The translations under genes were made by a program, and so were the position numbers. Shown piece after piece: positions 26,059 through 35,062 of a stretch of DNA of 64,000 nt. The stretch covers positions 1,488,001 to 1,552,000 of the forward strand of contig NZ_AP038804.1 of assembly GCF_047159865.1 (NCBI RefSeq), written 5' to 3'. Origin of the DNA: JAIOSF01 sp047159865 (GTDB lineage Bacteria; Campylobacterota; Campylobacteria; Campylobacterales; Arcobacteraceae). The notes below the pieces were generated by a model. It made no database searches and was not told the DNA's origin. It saw only the letters and a list, made by a program, of their open reading frames with translations. The number at the start of each line of letters is the position of its first letter. The first letter of the stretch is position 1.

Positions 26059-27414
26059 ATGACTGTATCAAATGATATACTTAATAAAATAAAAAAGAGT
26101 AATTGTTCTCATGATGAAACATTTTTTCAAGCAGTTGAAGAGGTTTTAGATAGTATCGCTCCAATTATTGAAAGCGATCCAATTTATGAGAGACATTCAA
26201 TAATTGAGAGGCTTACTACTCCTGATAGAGAATTCAAATTCAAAGTTGTTTGGATGGATGACAATCAAAAGATACAAGTAAATACTGGATACAGAGTTCA
26301 GTTTAATAATGCTCTTGGTCCATATAAAGGTGGATTGAGATTTCATCCAAGTGTAAATAATGGTATATTGAAGTTTTTAGGTTTTGAACAAATTCTCAAA
26401 AACTCACTTACTGGACTTCCTATTGGTGGAGGAAAAGGTGGAAGTGACTTTGACCCTAAGGGGAAATCTGATTTTGAGATTATGAAATTTTGTAGTGCTT
26501 TTATGACTGAACTTCATAAATATATTGGACCTAGGATCGATGTACCTGCTGGTGATATTGGTGTTGGTGCTAGAGAGATAGGATATTTATTTGGTGAATA
26601 TAAAAAAATCACTTCAACTTACGATGGAATATTAACTGGAAAGCCATTTATGTTTGGTGGGAGTTTAATGCGACCAGAAGCTACAGGATATGGTTGTGTT
26701 TTTTTTACAGATGAGATGCTAAAACTTGCAGGAAAAGATGATTTTAAAGGTCGTATTTGTGCTGTTAGTGGTGCTGGGAATGTAGCTATTCATACTATTG
26801 AAAAACTTTATGATATGGGTGCAGTTCCTGTGACTTGTACAGATAGTAGAGGAACTATATATGACCCTAGAGGAATTAACTTAAAATTATTAAAAGAGTT
26901 GAAGTTTAAAAAAAGAGTTTCTTTAGAAGAGTATTGTAAAGAACATAGTGAAGCTATCTATACTAAAGTTGAAGATTATCCTGAAGGTGGTCATGAGGTT
27001 TGGAACATCCCTTGTGATTGTGCTTTCCCTTGTGCAACACAAAATGAACTTACAGAAGTAGATGCAAGAAATTTAATAGAAAATGGTTGTATATCTATAA
27101 GTGAAGGTGCTAATATGCCATCAACACCTGAAGCAATAGAACTTTTTCAAAAAAATGATATCTTATTTGCTCCTGCTAAAGCTGCAAATGCAGGTGGTGT
27201 TGCGGTAAGTGAATTTGAGATGGCTCAAAATGCTGCAATGATACGGTGGAGTTATGAAAAAGTTGCTAAAATGCTTGAGCAAACAATGAGAGAGATTTGT
27301 AAAAGAGTACATCTAACAGCTAAAGAATATGGAGTTGCTGGTAATTATGTGGATGGTGCAAACATTGCAGGATTTAAAAAAGTGGCTGATGCAATGATTG
27401 CCGAAGGTGTTTAG
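26059..27414 (+). CDS. gdhA: Glutamate dehydrogenase (NADP-type hexameric)
   Basis: 451 residues, normal for hexameric GDH. Substrate-binding segments: GPYKGGLRFHPSVN, the catalytic-lysine region LPIGGGKGGSDFDPKGKSD (about 125-143) and PAGDIGVGAREIGYL. The Rossmann part has SGAGNVA for the dinucleotide, and CAFPCATQNEL is typical. Reversible reductive amination of 2-oxoglutarate with ammonium in the cytoplasm, for nitrogen assimilation. NADP preference is inferred from the close match to GdhA of proteobacteria. Its stop codon overlaps that of the convergent gene by a few bases. Confidence 0.96.
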   Translation: MTVSNDILNKIKKSNCSHDETFFQAVEEVLDSIAPIIESDPIYERHSIIERLTTPDREFKFKVVWMDDNQKIQVNTGYRVQFNNALGPYKGGLRFHPSVNNGILKFLGFEQILKNSLTGLPIGGGKGGSDFDPKGKSDFEIMKFCSAFMTELHKYIGPRIDVPAGDIGVGAREIGYLFGEYKKITSTYDGILTGKPFMFGGSLMRPEATGYGCVFFTDEMLKLAGKDDFKGRICAVSGAGNVAIHTIEKLYDMGAVPVTCTDSRGTIYDPRGINLKLLKELKFKKRVSLEEYCKEHSEAIYTKVEDYPEGGHEVWNIPCDCAFPCATQNELTEVDARNLIENGCISISEGANMPSTPEAIELFQKNDILFAPAKAANAGGVAVSEFEMAQNAAMIRWSYEKVAKMLEQTMREICKRVHLTAKEYGVAGNYVDGANIAGFKKVADAMIAEGV

Positions 27415-28583
27415 TTAAATTTTTTTATAGTTTTTACTAATTTGTCAAAAAAAAGATGATGAGGTGTAAAATATATATTTTTATAGTTTGCATCTCTAAA
27501 ATGTGAAATGACACCTACAAAATGGTGCTGAAAATTTTTATTGTCACTTGTAGTGTTTAGTATAATAGCACCACCAGAAGCTCCTTTAAACCCTGTACAA
27601 GTACTTTTCCCATACATTTGATTGTATCTACTCAATTTACACTGAGGGTCATAAGTTAGTTTTGAACCATATTTTGCAACATCATTAGAAAATCCAGCTA
27701 AAGACCCAAAACTATTCAGACTTTTGTTAGCTAAATGGTCAAATGATTTATTTGAAACAACCATCGCTTGAACATCCTTATTTTCAATAGGTTTATGCAA
27801 TGATAAAATAGCAAAGTCTGTAGTCGTTTTCATTTTTTTTATATCAAATCTACTATCATATTCTATTTTTGCAATTCTATAGGTTATATGATTTTTTTTA
27901 TTTTTGATGGCGAATTTGAGGGGACCTATTTTTTGATTGTAGTTTGTTAAACAATGTGATGCTGTAACTATAACACTAGATGAACTATATGGGTCTAGGT
28001 TTACCAAAGTTGCTGAACATTTTTTATTTTTTATTTTGTATCTTTTTTCATTTATAAATTGTAATTGTAGAGGAATGATAAGTCTTCCTACAGAGTGTGT
28101 CCATACAGGAGAGTTTTTAGTTACTATTTTTCTTGTGTCATTATTGAGTTTTTTTTGATGTGATAGCTTTTTTTCTATACTAGTTATTTTTTTTTCTAAT
28201 TTGATACTTTTTAAATGGAGAGCTTTCTTATAGTATTCTAAAGCTTTTGGATAGTTTTTTGCTTTTTCATATCTGGATGCAACTCTTTGGTACACTTTTG
28301 CAATTTTATCTGAGGCTATATTTTTGTTTAAAAGTTCTGCTTGATTGTAATAATATAACGACTTTTTATATTCTCTTATTTTTAAAAAATTATCTCCAAG
28401 GTTCAGATAGCTATTGATAAGTTTTATTTTTATAGAGTTTTTATTGGGATGTTTTGATTTTTTGTAGTTATCAACAGCCCTTTTATAGTTGTGCTTTTGA
28501 AACTCTTTGTCCCCTAAGTCTGAATAAAAGTCAGCAAAAAGGGAAGTACCAAACAACAATAGTAAGAAAAAACTATTTCTCAA
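27411..28583 (-). CDS. Exported TPR protein fused to a trypsin-like (S1-type) protease domain
   Basis: 390 residues. Signal peptide (about 1-17, ending LFA), then three to four TPR-like helical repeats (about 20-135; SDLGDKEFQKHNYKRAV, ALEYYKKALHL), then a chymotrypsin-fold domain (about 160-390). The catalytic triad is complete: His210 in VTASHC, Asp256 in TTDFAIL, Ser336 in GASGGA. Cys189/Cys211 and Cys315/Cys329 could form disulphides. Likely a periplasmic or surface serine protease; the TPR part may bring substrate or a partner. It overlaps the upstream tlyA by 11 bases. An exact family was not recognised. Confidence 0.8.
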   Translation of the reverse strand: MRNSFFLLLLFGTSLFADFYSDLGDKEFQKHNYKRAVDNYKKSKHPNKNSIKIKLINSYLNLGDNFLKIREYKKSLYYYNQAELLNKNIASDKIAKVYQRVASRYEKAKNYPKALEYYKKALHLKSIKLEKKITSIEKKLSHQKKLNNDTRKIVTKNSPVWTHSVGRLIIPLQLQFINEKRYKIKNKKCSATLVNLDPYSSSSVIVTASHCLTNYNQKIGPLKFAIKNKKNHITYRIAKIEYDSRFDIKKMKTTTDFAILSLHKPIENKDVQAMVVSNKSFDHLANKSLNSFGSLAGFSNDVAKYGSKLTYDPQCKLSRYNQMYGKSTCTGFKGASGGAIILNTTSDNKNFQHHFVGVISHFRDANYKNIYFTPHHLFFDKLVKTIKKFN

Positions 28584-29280
28584 AATAAAATAGCTCCTCT
28601 ATATTTCCACTTTTTCCTGCTAGTTTACTCTTCTGTGATACGAGAAGTTTCCATTGAAGTTTTTTTGTTGCTTCTAAAAAGATTGAGCGTTGATTTTCTA
28701 TTGCTTGGGTATCTAAAACTACACCGTTTCTATCTCTTTTTACCTCTTTACCTACTTCAAATTGGGGCTTATATAAAATGATGATTTTATGGGAGCTTAG
28801 TCTATGAATATCATCCAAAATATTATGTATACTTATAAAAGAAACATCACAAGTCACAAGCTCATAAAATGTTTCAGGATGAAATTTTCTTATATCTGTA
28901 TTTTCAACTATAGTGATTTTTGAATTGTGTTTTATGGTATCGTGGAGTTGATTTGTCCCTACATCTACACAAGTTACCGATTTTATGTCATTGTTTAGTA
29001 AAATCTGAGTAAAACCACCTGTTGAAGAGCCTATATCAACAGCAGTTTTGTTTTTTACAACAATATTATTGTCTTCTAAGAAATATTTTAGTTTATAAGC
29101 AGAACGACTTACAAAAAAATCCTCTTCTTCTAAAGTCACTTTCATATTTTCATCTACTAGAAATGATGGCTTTTTGATGATTATTCCATCAACTAATACT
29201 TTGTTTGTTTTTATTAATTCAGCCGCTTTATTTCTACTTTGCAGTGAAAATTTTTCTGTTATATATTTATCTAATCTCAT
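28573..29280 (-). CDS. tlyA: TlyA-family rRNA 2'-O-methyltransferase
   Basis: 235 residues. N-terminal S4 RNA-binding domain (about 1-60; MRLDKYITEKFSLQSRNKAAELI and KPSFLVDENMKVTL) and a FtsJ-like methyltransferase domain. The SAM motif is AVDIGSSTGGFTQILL, followed by CVDVGTNQL, CDVSFISI and KPQFEVGKE. TlyA methylates 16S (C1409) and/or 23S (C1920) rRNA and affects capreomycin sensitivity. The short form (TlyA II or I by N- and C-terminal extensions) was not resolved. The ATG lacks a strong ribosome-binding site. Followed in operon by the TPR-protease gene. Confidence 0.92.
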   Translation of the reverse strand: MRLDKYITEKFSLQSRNKAAELIKTNKVLVDGIIIKKPSFLVDENMKVTLEEEDFFVSRSAYKLKYFLEDNNIVVKNKTAVDIGSSTGGFTQILLNNDIKSVTCVDVGTNQLHDTIKHNSKITIVENTDIRKFHPETFYELVTCDVSFISIHNILDDIHRLSSHKIIILYKPQFEVGKEVKRDRNGVVLDTQAIENQRSIFLEATKKLQWKLLVSQKSKLAGKSGNIEELFYFEK

Positions 29281-29336
29281 AATTTATTATATATGAATTC
29301 AGTTTAATTTAGCAAGTATAACAATTAATATTTACT

Positions 29337-29342
29337 TATAAT
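29337..29342 (+). promoter_or_regulatory. TATAAT -10 box candidate of the polytopic membrane protein gene
   Basis: TATAAT 48 bases before the ATG at 29390; a second candidate, TACAAT, lies closer at about 29359. AAAAAAGGA is the ribosome-binding site. Confidence 0.35.
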
Positions 29343-29389
29343 TAATATTACTATGATACAATTACTTATTATTTAAAAAAGGAATACTT

Positions 29390-30547
29390 ATGTTAAAAGA
29401 AAAATATACACCGATATATTTCTTATCATCACTAGGTTCAGGAGGATTAGCTGCATCATTTTTTATGTATCTAATGTTTTTAGTACCACACAAAAATTCA
29501 CCTATGGCAACATTTGATCATGTTTATCCAGTCTTATTAGAGGGGACTTGGCTCTCATTTGTAAGTGCTTTTGCTATTGTTTTTATAATAGCATTTTCGT
29601 TTTTTCATTTTAAATTATTGTTTTGGAATATTAAACAATACAAAGCTTTTAAAGAAACTAGTGCTTATACTACTTTAATAAACAGTAACGCAGAAGTAAG
29701 TCTTATGACAATGCCATTAACTTTTGCTATGACTATAAATGTTTGTTTTATATTAGGTGCTTTATTTGTGCCAGGACTTTGGACAATTGTAGAATATCTA
29801 TTTCCTTTTGCACTATTAGGTTTTGCTGTAGTTGGATTTTATGCTATCAAGATTTTTATGGTTTATTTCTCTCGTTTATTAACAACTGGAAAGTTTGATT
29901 TCGAAAAGAACAATAACCTTTCTCAAATGATCTCTATTTTTGCATTTTCTATGATTGCTGTAGGTTTTGCAGCACCTGGTGCTATGAGTCATTATATACA
30001 AATAAATGCTATTGGTATTTTTGCATCAATATTTTTTGCTTCAATTGCACTTTTACTACTTTTGATTAAACTTATTTTAGGTTTTAAAGGGATGTTCAAA
30101 TATGGAATAAGTGCTGAAACTGCACCAACTTTATGGATTATTATCCCTATTTTGACTTTATTGGGTATTACCTTTGTAAGAATAAGTTTTGGATTTGACC
30201 ACCATTTTCAACAGCCACTATCAGCTACTTCGTTGTTTACATTAACAAGTTTTGTAGTTTCATTACAAATTATTTTTGGACTCTTAGGATATAGTGTGAT
30301 GAAAAAGTTACAATATTTTGAAACTTATGTAGATGGAGATGAAAAATCAGCGGTATCCTTTGCTCTTATTTGTCCAGGTGTTGCATTTATGGTTTTTGGG
30401 ATGTTTTTTATCAATATGGGAATGGTTTTAAATGGTGTTATAGATAAATATTCTATAGCGTATTTTGTATTGATGATCCCATTTATATATATTCAGTATC
30501 AAACAGTTGTTTTATTTTTTAAATTAAAAAAGAAATTTTCATTATAA
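29390..30547 (+). CDS. Polytopic membrane protein, about 10 TM helices (TsoY-like?)
   Basis: 385 residues, strongly hydrophobic, with about ten evenly spaced helices and short loops; no soluble domain. Features: SSLGSGGLAASFFMYLMF in TM1, a conserved-looking GFDHHFQQPLSA loop (about 262-274), and isolated cysteines in NVCFILG and LICPGVAF. The helix count and layout recall the SLAC1/TehA anion-channel fold, and the N-terminus recalls proteins annotated TsoY in Campylobacterota, but I cannot confirm either from sequence alone. Inner-membrane transport is the general guess. Stand-alone gene. Confidence 0.7.
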   Translation: MLKEKYTPIYFLSSLGSGGLAASFFMYLMFLVPHKNSPMATFDHVYPVLLEGTWLSFVSAFAIVFIIAFSFFHFKLLFWNIKQYKAFKETSAYTTLINSNAEVSLMTMPLTFAMTINVCFILGALFVPGLWTIVEYLFPFALLGFAVVGFYAIKIFMVYFSRLLTTGKFDFEKNNNLSQMISIFAFSMIAVGFAAPGAMSHYIQINAIGIFASIFFASIALLLLLIKLILGFKGMFKYGISAETAPTLWIIIPILTLLGITFVRISFGFDHHFQQPLSATSLFTLTSFVVSLQIIFGLLGYSVMKKLQYFETYVDGDEKSAVSFALICPGVAFMVFGMFFINMGMVLNGVIDKYSIAYFVLMIPFIYIQYQTVVLFFKLKKKFSL

Positions 30548-30559
30548 TCTTACTTTAGC

Positions 30560-30565
30560 TATAAT
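30560..30565 (+). promoter_or_regulatory. TATAAT -10 box of pepD
   Basis: Perfect TATAAT 44 bases before the ATG at 30609; TTTGGAG is the ribosome-binding site. Confidence 0.45.
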
Positions 30566-30608
30566 TGCTTCAAAATTTTAACTATATATTTAGTTATTTG
30601 GAGTAATT

Positions 30609-31901
30609 ATGCAAGTAATAGAGCTATTTAAAGAGATCTCAAAAATACCACGATGTAGTGGTACTCATCAACCTTTTATAAACTATGTAAAAGAGTTTTC
30701 ACAAAAACACAATTATATTTGTCAAATAGATAATGCAAACAACATTTTATGTTATAAAGAGAATACAAAAGTAAATATCTGTTTACAATCACACTACGAT
30801 ATGGTATGTTTAGTTGATGGTACAATTCCAGAAATTATTGAAAAAGATGGTTTTTTAAGTGCTAAAAATTCGACTCTAGGAGCGGATAATGGAATAGGGT
30901 GTGCATATATGTTAGCTTTGATGGCAGAAAGTAAAAATTGTGAATTTTTATTTACTTGTGATGAAGAGATAGGTTTAATCGGTGCAAACAATATTGCACT
31001 TGAACTGCAATCTACATATATGCTCAATCTTGATAGTGAAGCACAAGGTGAGATTTGTATAGGTTGTGCAGGTGGTGTTGATATTTTTGCAAAGAGTTCT
31101 AAAAGTGAATATATTGCAAATGATGATGAAAAAGAATTATACGAAATCACAATAGAAAATCTTGATGGTGGACATAGCGGAGTAGATATTGACAAAAATA
31201 TTCCAAATGCTTTAAAACTGATAGCTCAAACTATTAAAGAGTGTGATGCTGATCTTTTAGATTTAAACGGTGGTGAGCGAATAAACTCTATTCCTAAAAA
31301 AGCAAAAGCTATTATTGCTGTACCTAAAAGGAATACTCCTTTAAGTTCTTGTGAAAATATGACTATATCAAAAATAGATACAACTACACAAAACTATAAA
31401 AAACTCGATGAAAACATCATAGATTTTATCTACACTTTTGCAAATGGAATTAGAGAGTATAACAAAGATGTAAATGTAGTAGAAACTTCGATTAATCTAG
31501 CAATTGTAAAAAATCATATAGATTTTGTAGAGTTAAGTTTAAGTGCTAGAAGTATGGACAATGAAAAACTCAATACTATAAAAAAAGAAACAGTAGTAGC
31601 ACTCGAACTTTTTGGATTTGAAGTGAGTACAGATGGGAAATATCCAGCATGGAAACCAAAATATTCCAAGTTTAATGATGATGTTTTAGCTATTTATAAA
31701 AAATTTATACCAAATACAACATTACATGCTATACATGCAGGGTTAGAGTGTGCTATCTTTAAAGAAAAATATCCAAATATTCAAGTATGTTCTATAGGAC
31801 CAGATATTTTCTTTCCACACTCATATAGAGAAAAATGTGATATCTCTTCTGTTTTAAAACTTTATGAAATAATAAAAAGTATTATATTAAAGTATCAATA
31901 A
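30609..31901 (+). CDS. pepD: Aminoacyl-histidine dipeptidase (M20 family, PepD-like)
   Basis: 430 residues. Metal and catalytic motifs of M20 dipeptidases in order: CLQSHYDMVC (His62 region), TLGADNGIG, the catalytic Glu in TCDEEIGLIGA, NLDSEAQGEI, and the lid-domain GGHSGVDID. The C-terminal HAGLECAIF contributes the last metal or substrate ligand. It is slightly shorter than E. coli PepD (485). Cytoplasmic Zn-dependent cleavage of Xaa-His and related dipeptides for amino-acid salvage. Single gene with its own promoter. Confidence 0.92.
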   Translation: MQVIELFKEISKIPRCSGTHQPFINYVKEFSQKHNYICQIDNANNILCYKENTKVNICLQSHYDMVCLVDGTIPEIIEKDGFLSAKNSTLGADNGIGCAYMLALMAESKNCEFLFTCDEEIGLIGANNIALELQSTYMLNLDSEAQGEICIGCAGGVDIFAKSSKSEYIANDDEKELYEITIENLDGGHSGVDIDKNIPNALKLIAQTIKECDADLLDLNGGERINSIPKKAKAIIAVPKRNTPLSSCENMTISKIDTTTQNYKKLDENIIDFIYTFANGIREYNKDVNVVETSINLAIVKNHIDFVELSLSARSMDNEKLNTIKKETVVALELFGFEVSTDGKYPAWKPKYSKFNDDVLAIYKKFIPNTTLHAIHAGLECAIFKEKYPNIQVCSIGPDIFFPHSYREKCDISSVLKLYEIIKSIILKYQ

Positions 31902-31924
31902 GGTCTTATTTATGAACCTTTTAC

Positions 31925-31930
31925 TATAAT
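31925..31930 (+). promoter_or_regulatory. TATAAT -10 box of the third chemoreceptor gene
   Basis: Perfect TATAAT 33 bases before the ATG at 31963, with ACAAGGA as the ribosome-binding site. Confidence 0.45.
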
Positions 31931-31962
31931 TTCTAAAATTATTTTACAAGGATTCATAATAA

Positions 31963-33891
31963 ATGGGAAATCTTTCAATTAAAACTAAACTACTGGTTAT
32001 TGTTATACTTACAATAGTTACCATATCAAGTCTGCTGGCATTCCAAGCAATTCATGCATTACATAAATTAAGTAACGACAATATCTCAAAATACAAAAAT
32101 GAAGCTTATAGTCATAAAAAAACAGAACTAAAAAATTATATTAATATTGCAATTAGCACAATTGAATCTTATAAAAAGAGGATTCCTCAAAGCTCAGAAG
32201 CTGATATTAAAGCAAAAGTGATTGATACACTTTCTCAAATCAGATATGGAAAAAATGGTTATTTTTGGATTAATGATTTTGAATCAAATATGATAATGCA
32301 TCCTATAAATAAAGAATTGATAGGAAAAAATTTTAAAGGGGATAAAAACCTTAGTTTTATAGATTTAGGTATAAACAGTCTAAAATCTAAAGGTGCTACA
32401 AATGCATTTATAAAATATTCTTTTTCACATCCAACAACAAATAAAATTGCAAATAAAATTTCAAATGTTACTGTAATTCCTGATTGGGGATGGATTATTG
32501 GTACAGGTATTTACATAGATGAGATAGAAAATAATATACTTGAAATGAAAAAAAATGAACAGAGTGAAGTGAATTTGATAATAATGCAAATAATAGGTGA
32601 AGCATTAGCTTTATCTCTAATCATTATTATTTTAGTTGTTTTTATCTCTACAAAATATATTAGTACTCCAATGAATAACTTTCAAGAGGGATTGTTGAGT
32701 TTTTTCCAATACCTTAATAGAGAAAAAAATGAAGTTTCTTTTTTAAATGAAACTACTCATGATGAGATTGGTAATATGGCTAGAATTGTTAATCAGAATA
32801 TTAAAAAAACAAAAGATTCAATTGATGAAGATAGAAAAGTAATAGATGCTACTATTAGCATATTAAGTGAGTTTGAACAAGGTGATTTATCTCAAAGAAT
32901 AGAAACAAAAACCTCTAATCCTGCTTTGAAAGAGTTATCTAAACTCTTAAATCAAATGGGTGCAAATATCGAAATTAATATTGATAATGTTTTAAAAGTA
33001 TTAACAGAGTATTCAAATAGCAACTATATGAGTAAAGTAAAAACAGCGGGAATAAAAGAACATTTACTAAAATTAGCAAATGGAGTTAATAAGTTGGGAG
33101 ATTCTATAACTGAGATATTAGTGGAAAATAAAAAAAACGGTTTAATACTAGGATCGAGTAGTGAAACTTTATTAGATAATGTAGATACTCTTAATAGAAA
33201 TTCTAATGAATCTGCAACTTCACTAGAGCAAACTTCAGCAGCTTTAGAAGAGATTACAAGTAATATTTCGTTGAATACAAAAAATATTATTAAAATGTCT
33301 GGATTTGCAAGTTCCTTAACTGCATCTGCAAATGAAGGTGAAACTTTAGCGACACAAACAACTGCAGCGATGAATGAAATTGATAATGAAGTTAAAGCAA
33401 TAAATGAAGCAATCTCCGTTATCGATCAAATTGCATTTCAAACAAATATTCTTTCTTTAAATGCAGCTGTTGAAGCAGCAACTGCAGGTGAGTCTGGAAA
33501 AGGATTTGCTGTTGTTGCACAAGAGGTAAGAAATCTGGCTTCAAGATCATCTGAAGCAGCAAATGAGATTAAATCACTAGTACAAAATGCTACAGATAAA
33601 GCAAATGAAGGAAAATTGATTTCAGATAAAATGATTGTGGGATATAATGGATTAAATCAAAATATATCACAAACCCTTACATTAATTGCAGATGTTGAAA
33701 ATGCAAGTAAAGAACAGCTATCAGGGATAGAACAAATTAACGATGCTATAAATAATTTGGATAGAAAAACACAACAAAATGCTGTTATTGCAAATAAGAC
33801 TAACGATATTGCAACACAAACAAACAATATTGCAAAATTAGTTGTAGAAAATGCGGACAATAAAGAATTTAAAGGAAAAAATATTCAATAG
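31963..33891 (+). CDS. Methyl-accepting chemotaxis protein with single Cache_2 sensor
   Basis: 642 residues. TM1 at about 8-28; one Cache_2 unit (about 75-190; RYGKNGYFWI and WGWIIGTGIYI); TM2 at about 205-227; HAMP and HAMP-like segments (228-370); and a signalling domain whose tip is nearly the same as in the receptors at 5919 and 8374. The last residues are KEFKGKNIQ, a tail pattern shared with the other two before their ends, and no xWxxF pentapeptide is present. The sensor resembles each half of the tandem Cache receptor at 8374. Ligand unknown. Confidence 0.94.
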   Translation: MGNLSIKTKLLVIVILTIVTISSLLAFQAIHALHKLSNDNISKYKNEAYSHKKTELKNYINIAISTIESYKKRIPQSSEADIKAKVIDTLSQIRYGKNGYFWINDFESNMIMHPINKELIGKNFKGDKNLSFIDLGINSLKSKGATNAFIKYSFSHPTTNKIANKISNVTVIPDWGWIIGTGIYIDEIENNILEMKKNEQSEVNLIIMQIIGEALALSLIIIILVVFISTKYISTPMNNFQEGLLSFFQYLNREKNEVSFLNETTHDEIGNMARIVNQNIKKTKDSIDEDRKVIDATISILSEFEQGDLSQRIETKTSNPALKELSKLLNQMGANIEINIDNVLKVLTEYSNSNYMSKVKTAGIKEHLLKLANGVNKLGDSITEILVENKKNGLILGSSSETLLDNVDTLNRNSNESATSLEQTSAALEEITSNISLNTKNIIKMSGFASSLTASANEGETLATQTTAAMNEIDNEVKAINEAISVIDQIAFQTNILSLNAAVEAATAGESGKGFAVVAQEVRNLASRSSEAANEIKSLVQNATDKANEGKLISDKMIVGYNGLNQNISQTLTLIADVENASKEQLSGIEQINDAINNLDRKTQQNAVIANKTNDIATQTNNIAKLVVENADNKEFKGKNIQ

Positions 33892-33911
33892 GTAAAGATA
33901 TATAAAGAGAT

Positions 33912-33938
33912 CGTAACAGTTTCTAAATAACTGTTACG
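33912..33938. terminator. Hairpin between the third chemoreceptor and ispG
   Basis: Perfect 10-bp arms CGTAACAGTT and AACTGTTACG around a 7-base loop. It overlaps the last codons of ispG on the minus strand and lies just after the chemoreceptor stop. There is no long T-run on either side, so termination strength is uncertain; transcript-end protection is another possibility. Confidence 0.55.
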
Positions 33939-34995
33939 AGTGAAGTTTTGCTTCTTTTTCAACCTCTTCAAGAAATCGTTCTAAAAGTTTTTCTGTAGGA
34001 AGTTTTTCTATAACTTCCCCCTTTTTGATAATAAGTCCACTCCCTTTTCCATAAGCAATAGCCACATCAGCACTTTTTGCTTCACCGATTGCATTTACAA
34101 CACATCCCATAACTGAAACATTTAAAGGTGTTTTGATATGTGCAGTTGCTTTTTCTACTTCGGCTACTGCACTTACGAGGTCAGCTTCAATTCTACCGCA
34201 AGTTGGACAAGAGATGATATTTAGTCCCTCTTTGATGATACCTGCGTCTTTTAAAATAGCACGACCAACTTCTATCTCTTTTTCTAACTCACCAGTCATA
34301 GAGATACGCATAGTATCACCAATACCATCAAGTAGTAAACTTCCTAAAGCAATAGAAGATTTAATTGTACTATGAAATTGTGTTCCAGCTTCAGTTACTC
34401 CCAAATGAAATGGATAGTTATTTAACGGTCGTAACATTCTATAGGCTTCAACTGTTCTTTGTACATCACTAGCTTTTAAAGATACTTTGATATCTGTAAA
34501 ATCTAAATCTTCAAGATATTTGATATTGTATAAAGCAGATTCAACCATACCTTTTGGTGTTTGACCATACTTATCTTCAAATTGTTTCTCTAAAGAACCA
34601 CAATTTACTCCCACTCTTACAGGTAAGTTCCTTTGTTTACAAGCGTGTATTATCTCTTTTATCTTATTTTTATCGCTTATATTTCCAGGATTGAATCGTA
34701 TACAATCAACAACTTCAGCAGCTTTGAGAGCTAATTTATAGTTGAAATGAATATCTGCAACTATAGGTAAAGTTGTATTTTCTTTTATTGTTTTTAATGC
34801 ATTTGCAGCTTCCATATCAGGCACAGCAACACGCACAATATCGGCACCTGCAAAGTGTAACTGTTTTATCTGTTCTATTGTTGCTTCAATATCACTCGTT
34901 TTTGTGTAGGTCATCGATTGTACACTAATTGGTGCATCTCCACCAATAGCAACATTACCTACAAATATCTTTTTTGTTTTATATCTATTTATCAT
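33934..34995 (-). CDS. ispG: 4-hydroxy-3-methylbut-2-en-1-yl diphosphate synthase (IspG/GcpE)
   Basis: 353 residues from the ATG at 34995 (MINRYKTKKIFVGNVAIGG), a normal IspG length. The frame stays open to 35250, but that stretch overlaps cvpA and its promoter and does not look like IspG, so it is not used. TIM-barrel signature PISVQSMTYT and GADIVRVAVPD. The 4Fe-4S cysteines are in SCPTCGR and MGCVVNAIGE. Converts MEcPP to HMBPP in the MEP isoprenoid pathway, supplying among others the undecaprenyl carrier used by the glycan locus. Divergent from the cvpA operon. Confidence 0.96.
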   Translation of the reverse strand: MINRYKTKKIFVGNVAIGGDAPISVQSMTYTKTSDIEATIEQIKQLHFAGADIVRVAVPDMEAANALKTIKENTTLPIVADIHFNYKLALKAAEVVDCIRFNPGNISDKNKIKEIIHACKQRNLPVRVGVNCGSLEKQFEDKYGQTPKGMVESALYNIKYLEDLDFTDIKVSLKASDVQRTVEAYRMLRPLNNYPFHLGVTEAGTQFHSTIKSSIALGSLLLDGIGDTMRISMTGELEKEIEVGRAILKDAGIIKEGLNIISCPTCGRIEADLVSAVAEVEKATAHIKTPLNVSVMGCVVNAIGEAKSADVAIAYGKGSGLIIKKGEVIEKLPTEKLLERFLEEVEKEAKLHS

Positions 34996-35020
34996 AAAGA
35001 TGATTTTATCTAAAAAAAGA

Positions 35021-35026
35021 TATAAT
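35021..35026 (+). promoter_or_regulatory. TATAAT -10 box of the cvpA-fur-lysS-glyA operon
   Basis: Perfect TATAAT 37 bases before the TTG start of cvpA, inside a short AT-rich region that also holds the divergent ispG start. Confidence 0.5.
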
Positions 35027-35062
35027 AGTGTATAAAATAGATATAAATAGTAGGTAAATTTT

